Assembly (NCBI GenBank): GCA_964245015.1
Contig: CAXTMA010000220.1
Location: 1-7,239, forward strand
Origin: RH-AL1 sp964245015
Lineage (GTDB): Bacteria; Pseudomonadota; Alphaproteobacteria; Rhizobiales; Beijerinckiaceae
DNA: 7,239 nt
Direction: 5' to 3'
The position numbers and the translations under genes are program-made. Shown in pieces: positions 1 to 4,694 of the stretch (the first letter of the stretch is position 1; every line of letters starts with the position of its first letter). The notes under the pieces are model-generated. The model saw only the letters and a list, made by a program, of their open reading frames with translations, had not been told where the DNA came from and searched no databases.

Positions 1-73
1 AGCCAGCTCGCGGCGACAACCGTGGCGAGGCTGCCGACAGCCAGCAGCCCGGCGCGCCGCCTCGACGCGATGG

Positions 74-125
74 CTAGATCTCCACCCGCACGCCGGCGCC
101 CTCGTGCATCTCGCCGATCACCGCC
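74..125 (-). pseudogene. selD: Severed 3' end of selD (native C-terminal codons and stop)
   Basis: Read on the minus strand in the frame that follows on from the right-hand repeat copy if 89 bp are removed, this stretch encodes AVIGEMHEGAGVRVEI and then TAG at 76-74. E. coli SelD ends in a similar way, with a GEL...GRAMVEI type tail, so this is the genuine C-terminus, now out of frame with the rest of the gene. It lies just beyond the 126-143 repeat copy. No separate start codon or ribosome site gives it independent expression. Confidence 0.85.
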
Positions 126-1209
126 GTCTGCCGGAAGCCGGCCCCCCGGCCCCGCGCCCCCCCCCCCGCCCCCCCCCCCGCGCGCCCCCCCCCCCGCCCC
201 GCCCCCCGCCGCGGGTCTGCCGGAAGCCGGCCGCCTGGCAGCGGGCCACCACGTCGGCCGCCCGATCGGCGCGCACGGCGACGAGCAGGCCGCCGCTCGT
301 CTGCGGATCGCAGAGCAGGCCCCGCCGCCAGTCGGGGAAACCGTCGGGCATGACCACCTCAGAGCCGTAGCTCGCCCAGTTGCGGCCCGCCGCGCCGGTG
401 CCGTAGCCGGACACCGCCAGCTCCGTCGCACCCTTCAGCACCGGCACGGCGGCGGCCCGCAGGGTGGCGGCGAGCCCGGCGCCGCGGCACATTTCCAGGA
501 GGTGGCCGAGAAGGCCGAAGCCGGTGACGTCGGTGACGGCGTGCACGGCTTCGAGGTCGGCGAGTTCGGTGCCGACCGTGTTGAGCCTGGTGGTCGAGGC
601 GACCATCTCCTGGTAGCCCTCGGCCGACAATTGGTTCTTCTTCATCGCGGCCGAGAAGATGCCGACGCCGATCCCCTTGGTGAGGATCAGCGCGTCGCCA
701 GCCCTGGCGGTGGCATTCCTCAGCACCTTGTCGGGATGCACCATGCCGATGGCGACGAGGCCGTAGATCGGCTCGGGCGTATCGATCGAGTGTCCGCCCA
801 GGATGGGAATGCCGGCGTCGGCGCACACCGAAGCGCCGCCGGCGAGGATGTCCTGCGCCATTTCAACCGGAATCGTGGCCACCGGCATGCCGACGAGGGC
901 CAGCGCGAACAGCGGCCGCCCGCCCATCGCGTAGACGTCGGACAGCGCGTTGGTGGCGGCGATGCGGCCGAAGTCGCGGGGGTCGTCGACGATGGGGGTG
1001 AAGAAGTCCGTGGTGGCGATGATCGCCTGCGTGTCGTTGAGGCGGTACACCGCCGCATCGTCGGCCGTTTCCGTGCCCACGAGGAGGTCGGCCGAGGGCA
1101 CGGGCAGCGGCATCTTCTTCAGGATGTCCTGCAGCACGGCCGGTGCCAGCTTGCAGCCGCATCCGCCGCCGTGAGCCATTTCGGTCAAGCGCTTTGGGTG
1201 GAGGGTCAA
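118..1209 (-). CDS. selD: Selenide, water dikinase (selenophosphate synthetase), C-terminus disrupted by a frameshifting insertion
   Basis: SelD makes selenophosphate from selenide and ATP, the selenium donor for selenocysteine and for 2-selenouridine in tRNA; it is cytosolic. The protein reads as SelD from the start: HGGGCGCKLAP carries the catalytic Cys17 and Lys20 in the same positions as E. coli SelD, so the active site is Cys, not selenocysteine. It is followed by LLVGTETADDAAVY, TTDFFTPIVDDP, FGRIAATNALSDVYAMGG, GGHSIDTPEPI, VTDVTGFGLLGHLLEM and LLCDPQTSGGLL, all SelD signatures in order. The start is TTG at 1209, supported by GGGAG eight bases upstream; an internal ATG at 1179 would cut close to the active site. 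From about position 232 the frame runs into a G-rich insert, giving a Gly/Arg tail and a TGA at 118-120, so 363 residues instead of the restored 348. The gene is divergent from the transporter operon. Identity is very secure; whether the broken end is real is not. Confidence 0.96.
   Translation of the reverse strand: MTLHPKRLTEMAHGGGCGCKLAPAVLQDILKKMPLPVPSADLLVGTETADDAAVYRLNDTQAIIATTDFFTPIVDDPRDFGRIAATNALSDVYAMGGRPLFALALVGMPVATIPVEMAQDILAGGASVCADAGIPILGGHSIDTPEPIYGLVAIGMVHPDKVLRNATARAGDALILTKGIGVGIFSAAMKKNQLSAEGYQEMVASTTRLNTVGTELADLEAVHAVTDVTGFGLLGHLLEMCRGAGLAATLRAAAVPVLKGATELAVSGYGTGAAGRNWASYGSEVVMPDGFPDWRRGLLCDPQTSGGLLVAVRADRAADVVARCQAAGFRQTRGGGRGGGGGARGGGRGGGRGAGGPASGRRR
126..232. repeat. 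18-bp direct repeat flanking the G-rich insert in selD
   Basis: GTCTGCCGGAAGCCGGCC occurs at 126-143 and identically at 215-232, with a period of 89 bp. In selD the sequence encodes part of AAGFRQT, which should occur only once. Eighty-nine is not a multiple of three, so the duplication plus insert changes the frame. The repeat could be a true tandem or slippage duplication, or the overlap by which an assembler joined an error-filled read end. Confidence 0.93.
144..214. other. A/T-free poly-C (minus strand poly-G) low-complexity tract
   Basis: This 71-bp stretch contains only C and G. It has three C-runs of exactly 11 bases (157-167, 169-179, 185-195) and shorter runs of 4 to 6, broken by single G or CG/GCG steps. 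On the minus (selD coding) strand it is a string of G-runs, which would fit a G-quadruplex motif. It matches nothing in the SelD family and would encode a Gly/Arg tail. Run-on G calls of this kind are also a known failure mode of two-colour short-read chemistry, where absence of signal is called G. Confidence 0.9.
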
Positions 1210-1217
1210 GACGCGGG

Positions 1218-1222
1218 CTCCC
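1218..1222 (-). promoter_or_regulatory. Ribosome binding site of selD
   Basis: The minus strand reads GGGAG here, eight bases before the TTG at 1209. It is the reason for choosing the TTG as start rather than the ATG ten codons further in. Confidence 0.6.
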
Positions 1223-1242
1223 GAGGGCCGTGGTTGCCGGGC

Positions 1243-1270
1243 TGCATAGCACGGCGCGGCGCGGACTCAA
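1243..1270 (-). promoter_or_regulatory. Candidate sigma70-type promoter for selD
   Basis: On the minus strand TTGAGT (1270-1265) and TATGCA (1248-1243) are separated by 16 bases. This would start transcription near 1236 and leave a leader of about 27 bases before the TTG start. The -35 matches consensus at four of six bases and the -10 at three of six, so this is only a candidate. The -10 lies in the loop of a 6-bp inverted repeat (GCCGTG 1227-1232, CACGGC 1250-1255) that could be a protein-binding site. Confidence 0.3.
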
Positions 1271-1347
1271 TCTGCCCCCACCTTTGTCGGGTGCCCTTGA
1301 CGCACCGGGCCTCACACCCAGAAGGTGCGCGCGCCGCAGGGCGATCC

Positions 1348-1353
1348 GGAGGA
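1348..1353 (+). promoter_or_regulatory. Ribosome binding site of the binding-protein gene
   Basis: GGAGGA lies seven bases before GTG at 1361. The strong match and spacing decide the start. An in-frame GTG at 1325 would add twelve charged or polar residues ahead of the signal peptide and has no comparable site. Confidence 0.75.
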
Positions 1354-1360
1354 TCCGAGC

Positions 1361-2251
1361 GTGAAGCGACGTGTGCTGTTATTCCTCATCCTCGGCTCGG
1401 CCAGTCTCGGCCTGGCCGCGCACCCGGCCGGAGCCGACCCCCAATCGACCTCTAAGCCGACCTTCGTGTTCACCGCCATCCCCGACCAGGACGAGTCCCG
1501 GCTGGCCGAGCGCTTCGGCCGCGTCGCCACCTATCTTGAGGGCAAGCTCGGCGTTCCCGTGAAATACGTTCCGGTGAAGTCCTATCCCGCCGCCGTCACC
1601 GCCTTCACCAACAACGAGGTGCAGCTCGCCTGGTTCGGCGGCTTCACCGGCGTCCAGGCGCGTGCCGCCGTGCCCGGCTCGCTCGCCATCGCCCAGGGCG
1701 AGGAGGACAAGCAGTTCAAGAGCTACCTCATCGCCAATGCGGCCACCGGCCTGAGCAAGGGCGACGGCTTTCCCAAGGCGATCGCCGGCAAGACCTTCTC
1801 ATTCGGCTCGCGCGCCTCGACGTCGGGCCGGGTGATGCCGGAATACTTCATCCGCCAAGCCTTCGGAAAGGGGCCGGACGACGTGTTCCCCAAGGTCGGC
1901 TTCTCCGGCGACCACACCCGCACCATCCAGCTCGTGCAGTCGGGCGCTTATCAGGTCGGTGCCGTCGACTATTCGGTGTGGGAGCTGGAAAAGAAAGCCG
2001 GCCGCGTCGATGGAGCCAAGGTCGGGGTGATCTGGGAGAGCCCGCCTTTCCCCGACTACCAGTGGACGGTGCGCGGCGACGTCGACAAGCGCTTCGGCGC
2101 CGGTTTCGCCGACAAGCTCAAGGCCGAGCTGATCGCGATCCACGAACCCAAGATCCTCGAACCGTTCGGCCGCTCGAAGTTCGTCGCCGCCGACAATGCC
2201 GAATACAAGCCGGTGGAGGATGTCGCCCGGCAGAGCGGCCTGCTCAACTGA
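1361..2251 (+). CDS. PhnD-type ABC transporter periplasmic binding protein, putative selenium oxyanion (selenate) binding
   Basis: This is the solute-binding component of an ABC importer in the phosphate/phosphonate/phosphite superfamily. The GTG start gives 296 residues. A signal peptide is clear: KRR, then a hydrophobic core VLLFLILGSASLGLAA, then a likely cleavage after AGA (residue 25). The mature part starts with TFVFTAIPDQDESRLAERF, the usual entry to this fold, followed by LEGKLGVPVKYVPVKSY, AWFGGFTG (about 91-97), the oxyanion-site type STSGRVMP (153-160) and GAVDYSVWE (about 200-208, with Asp203). Full length looks intact. It heads the transporter operon and diverges from selD, 151 bp away. 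From memory, a clade of these proteins near selD is named putative selenate-binding in family databases. The selenium assignment rests on that association; phosphonate, phosphite or phosphate remain possible. The fold and role are secure. Confidence 0.9.
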   Translation: MKRRVLLFLILGSASLGLAAHPAGADPQSTSKPTFVFTAIPDQDESRLAERFGRVATYLEGKLGVPVKYVPVKSYPAAVTAFTNNEVQLAWFGGFTGVQARAAVPGSLAIAQGEEDKQFKSYLIANAATGLSKGDGFPKAIAGKTFSFGSRASTSGRVMPEYFIRQAFGKGPDDVFPKVGFSGDHTRTIQLVQSGAYQVGAVDYSVWELEKKAGRVDGAKVGVIWESPPFPDYQWTVRGDVDKRFGAGFADKLKAELIAIHEPKILEPFGRSKFVAADNAEYKPVEDVARQSGLLN

Positions 2252-2943
2252 GCGGAGGGCACGACGGGGCGGCGGCGCAGGGATCGGACGCACTGGCTGT
2301 CCTTCGCGCCGCCAGCCTCGGCTATCCCGGCCGCCCCGTGCTGCGCGACGTCGACCTCGCCATCCGTCCGGGCGAGCGGGTGGCGCTGCTCGGCCGCTCG
2401 GGCGCCGGCAAGTCGACGCTGCTCAACGCGCTTTATGATCGAATGGGAGGCCAAGCGGCGCTGATCCCGCAGGCGGCGGCGCTGGTGCCGCAGCTCTCCA
2501 CCTTCCACAACGTCTACATGGGCCGGCTCGACCGGCACGGGATCGCGCGCAACCTGCGTGAACTCGTCTGGCCGGCGCGGGCGACGCTGGACGAGGTCGG
2601 CGCCGTGCTCGACCGCGTCGACCTCGCCCCGGCGATCCGGCAGCGCGCCGGCTCGCTGTCGGGCGGGCAGGCGCAGCGCTGCTCGGTGGCGCGGGCGCTG
2701 TACAACGGGCGCCCGGTGGTGCTCGGCGACGAGCCGGTCTCGGCGCTGGACCGGCGGCAGGGCGCGGCCGTGCTCGCCGCAATGCGGGACGTCCACCCGA
2801 CCAGCATCCTCGCCCTGCACGACGTGGCGCTCGCCCTGGAGCACGCGACGCGCCTCGTCGTGCTGCGCGCCGGCCGGATCGTGCTCGACGCGCCGAATGC
2901 CGGGCTGCGCGAGGCCGACCTCGCCGCCTGCACGGACGGCTGA
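2248..2943 (+). CDS. PhnC-type ABC transporter ATP-binding protein, start codon uncertain
   Basis: This is the cytoplasmic ATPase that powers the importer. Counting from CTG at 2248 (231 residues), there is an A-loop Tyr26 in LGYPGRPVL, Walker A GRSGAGKST (49-57), a Q-loop region IPQAAALVPQLSTFHNV (about 73-89), the signature LSGGQAQR (137-144), Walker B VVLGDEP (157-163), D-loop SALD and the switch His191 in LALHDV. All catalytic motifs are present. The start is a problem: no ATG, GTG or TTG lies in frame between GTG 2062, deep inside the binding-protein gene, and GTG 2338, which would lose the A-loop. Two CTG codons fit: 2248, overlapping the upstream TGA as CTGA, and 2293, which has AGGGA nine bases upstream and gives a family-like beginning (M)AVLRAASLGY. 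A GGAGGG at 2254-2259 has no usable start behind it. The function call is secure and the 5' boundary is not. Confidence 0.88.
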   Translation: MSGGHDGAAAQGSDALAVLRAASLGYPGRPVLRDVDLAIRPGERVALLGRSGAGKSTLLNALYDRMGGQAALIPQAAALVPQLSTFHNVYMGRLDRHGIARNLRELVWPARATLDEVGAVLDRVDLAPAIRQRAGSLSGGQAQRCSVARALYNGRPVVLGDEPVSALDRRQGAAVLAAMRDVHPTSILALHDVALALEHATRLVVLRAGRIVLDAPNAGLREADLAACTDG

Positions 2944-2994
2944 TGGTCCTATGGAGCGTCGCCGCTCATCCACAGCTCCTCGACGAAGCCGGGA

Positions 2995-3110
2995 CGCACC
3001 TAAGCAGGTATCGCAAAAGTGCCCCGCGGTTTTGCGATCAAGACCTGCGGCCCATCAAGGAGCTAAGCGGGTGAAGCGTTGGCCTGCCAACGCGAACCTG
3101 CTTAGGTGCG
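2995..3110. repeat. Structured palindromic element with 15-bp inverted ends and two internal hairpins
   Basis: CGCACCTAAGCAGGT (2995-3009) is perfectly complementary to 3096-3110. Inside are hairpin A (ATCGCAAAA 3010-3018 with TTTTGCGAT 3030-3038, 11-base loop) and hairpin B (GCGTTGG 3076-3082 with CCAACGC 3087-3093, loop CCTG). A second arrangement is possible. GCAGGT 3004-3009 can pair with ACCTGC 3043-3048, extending hairpin A. CTAAGCGGGT 3063-3072 can pair with ACCTGCTTAG 3096-3105 with one G-U, extending hairpin B. The element would then fold as two tandem, related stem-loops. It lies between convergent genes, so it may stop transcription from both sides, but it lacks a GC stem followed by a U-run. 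The style resembles dispersed extragenic palindromes of Rhizobiales (from memory, unverified). No clear target duplication flanks it. Confidence 0.85.
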
Positions 3111-4484
3111 GAACCGGTAGCCGCGGCGGAAGCCGTAGTCCGGCAGGATGTCCCCGACGACGGCCTGCACGCCCGCCGCGCCGACCGGACGCGCGGCCTC
3201 CTGGTTGATGCTGAGCAGCCTCGCCCGCCGCTTCGCCAGCAGGTCGAAGTAGCCGCGGCACACCGCTTCGCCCATCTCCGGGAACGAATCGCAGTTCACC
3301 ACGACATCGGCGTCGAGGCTCGGGCCGAGGTCGTCGTCGGTGGCGAAGACGAGGTTGATGCCGCCCTCGACGGCGACCGGCCCGAAGCGCAGGGGCACGT
3401 CGGGCAGGCTGCGCGCCAGCGTGAAGTACTGCATCGCGGCGACGGTGGGCAGGTCGACGATCGTGTAGCCGCGGCAGCCCCGCAGCATCGCGTAATAGGC
3501 GACGCGGCCGAAGCCGCCGCCGATCTCGGCGAGGCGCGGCGCCGCTTGACTGGCCACCTCGATGGCGCGCAGCGCCGCGTAGAGGGCCTGGACGTCGCGG
3601 CCGTGCAGCACCGCGCCGCGCACCGCGAGGCCGAACAGCCCGTCGTGCACCACCGGCGGCACGATCTGGTGGCCGAGGAAGGCCTCGATGGCAGCCACCA
3701 GATCCTCGGAGCGGCTGGCGAGCGCGGCGCCGGCGGCGTCGAGGTCGGCGCATTCGACCCGCCGCAGGCCGAGGTACCGGGCGAGCGAGGCCAGCATGTC
3801 GTGGAACGGTAGAACCGCCGCCCGCCGGCCCTGCGGCGTGGCGCCGTTGGCGTCGGCACAGGCGACGGCGCCCTGGAACAGGCCGGACGAGGCCTTGCTC
3901 TTGTGGATGTCGACCATGCCGCGAGCGAGCGCCGCCGCATCGCTGCCGCGCAGGAGATCGAGCAGCGGGCGATGCCGCTTGGCGACGATGTCGGTCCACA
4001 TCGGCCCGCGCGACACCGTTCCACCCCGACCCATCGTCGCGGCATACGCCTGCCAGTCCCGCTGCAACCGCGCGGCGACGGCGATATCGGCCTCGTCCAC
4101 GGCGTGGACGGTCAGCCCAGGGCGCAGCACCGGCAGGCCCTGGCGCGCGCCGTTCATCAGCGCGCCGGCGTTCATGCCGCTGTCCAGACCGTCGAGCAGC
4201 CAGTAGCCGGTGCCGGCCACCTTGGCCGCCAGGGTTTCCGGTAGCACGGCGTCGTGCAGGGCGAAGGAGAAGGCGTGATGCCCATCGCCGAGGCCGCTGT
4301 CGCGCAGGTCCTGGCGGAAGCCGTCGGCGCGCGTTCGTCCGAGCAGGGCGCCGGCGGCGAAGACCTCGATGTCGAGGCGCGCGCCCGGCCTCAGCCGGTC
4401 GCGGACCCAGCCGGAGACACGGCCGGCGGCGACGCGGTCGAGGTAGCCGAGGAGGTCGGGTTGGTGAGGCCGGGCGAACCACAT
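3102..4484 (-). CDS. Two-domain SAM-dependent methyltransferase, putative sugar O-methyltransferase
   Basis: The 460-residue protein has two recognisable parts. Residues about 13-77 (GYLDRVAAGRVSGWVRDR, then a beta-rich stretch ending FRQDLRDSGLGDGHHAFSF) match a small accessory module known from glycosyltransferases and other surface-polysaccharide proteins. Residues about 165-460 are a methyltransferase of the putative sugar O-methyltransferase type: SAM motif I LAEIGGGFGRVAYYA (318-332), an acidic residue after strand two in YTIVDLP (Asp344), MQYFTL (351-356) and NCDSFPEM (397-404). There is no signal peptide or membrane segment, so it should be cytosolic. ATG at 4484 is the first plausible start, but its ribosome site is weak. 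The gene lies antisense between the ATPase and permease genes, and its stop codon sits inside the palindromic element. A role in selenium metabolism is not indicated; glycan modification is more likely. Family call fairly sure, substrate unknown. Confidence 0.82.
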   Translation of the reverse strand: MWFARPHQPDLLGYLDRVAAGRVSGWVRDRLRPGARLDIEVFAAGALLGRTRADGFRQDLRDSGLGDGHHAFSFALHDAVLPETLAAKVAGTGYWLLDGLDSGMNAGALMNGARQGLPVLRPGLTVHAVDEADIAVAARLQRDWQAYAATMGRGGTVSRGPMWTDIVAKRHRPLLDLLRGSDAAALARGMVDIHKSKASSGLFQGAVACADANGATPQGRRAAVLPFHDMLASLARYLGLRRVECADLDAAGAALASRSEDLVAAIEAFLGHQIVPPVVHDGLFGLAVRGAVLHGRDVQALYAALRAIEVASQAAPRLAEIGGGFGRVAYYAMLRGCRGYTIVDLPTVAAMQYFTLARSLPDVPLRFGPVAVEGGINLVFATDDDLGPSLDADVVVNCDSFPEMGEAVCRGYFDLLAKRRARLLSINQEAARPVGAAGVQAVVGDILPDYGFRRGYRFRT

Positions 4485-4633
4485 GGTGGATCGTTGATCG
4501 CGTCCGTGAGGCGGGATGGCAAGGCCCTGGCGCGAGCGGGGCGCCCGCTGGAGCGCCTCGCAGTGTTCGAGGCGGAACGACGATCCAGTGGCCTCGCTGC
4601 CTTCGGCAGGGGCGCGTGCCTGCGCGCGTGATA

Positions 4634-4694
4634 GGGTGAAACGCCCGCCTCCCCGTGCGAAGCGGGAGTGAGACCGCCCATAGGGAGACCACCC
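4634..4694 (+). promoter_or_regulatory. Possible structured leader of the permease gene, with imperfect 15-bp tandem duplication at the start site
   Basis: AGACCGCCCAT (4671-4681) recurs as AGACCACCCAT (4686-4696), 15 bases later, one mismatch in eleven; the second copy ends in the ATG. Upstream, CTCCC (4649-4653) can pair with GGGAG (4664-4668). GGGTG (4634-4638) can pair either with CACCC (4690-4694), just before the ATG, or locally with GCCC (4643-4646). The first choice would enclose the ribosome site. The stems are short and this DNA is GC-rich, so chance pairing is possible. I do not recognise a known riboswitch. Confidence 0.25.
4683..4687 (+). promoter_or_regulatory. Ribosome binding site of the permease gene
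   Basis: GGGAG seven bases before ATG 4695. It favours this ATG over the in-frame GTG at 4668, and over ATG 4701, which is only two codons further in. Confidence 0.6.

Noticed and set aside
1..73. Hydrophobic minus-strand reading (AGLLAVGSLATVVAAS) downstream of selD, like a signal peptide
   Set aside because: No ATG, GTG or TTG start or ribosome site in that frame and only about 24 codons before the window edge. A mnmH/selU-like neighbour would be common here, but nothing visible supports it.
1297..1325. Sigma70 promoter for the importer using TTGACG at 1297
   Set aside because: At 16 to 18 bp spacing the -10 would be CAGAAG, AGAAGG or GAAGGT, none close to consensus. Mentioned only as a weak possibility.
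22..1455. Long plus-strand open frame opposite selD
   Set aside because: It mirrors selD in GC-rich DNA, has low-complexity Pro/Ala/Gly/His composition and no family motifs, while the minus strand is unmistakable SelD.
2249..2251. TGA at the end of the binding protein as a possible selenocysteine codon, given the selenium context
   Set aside because: The protein is already full length, the frame after TGA is low-complexity, and the ATPase reads in another frame. No reason to postulate recoding.
3010..3038. Hairpin A as a classical intrinsic terminator
   Set aside because: The stem is AT-rich at its closing end, the loop is 11 bases and no U-run follows on either strand. Termination is possible but not supported by the usual signature.
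4634..4694. Known riboswitch (SAM, cobalamin, ZTP) upstream of the permease
   Set aside because: None of the conserved core sequences of these classes is present; only short GC-rich pairings are seen.
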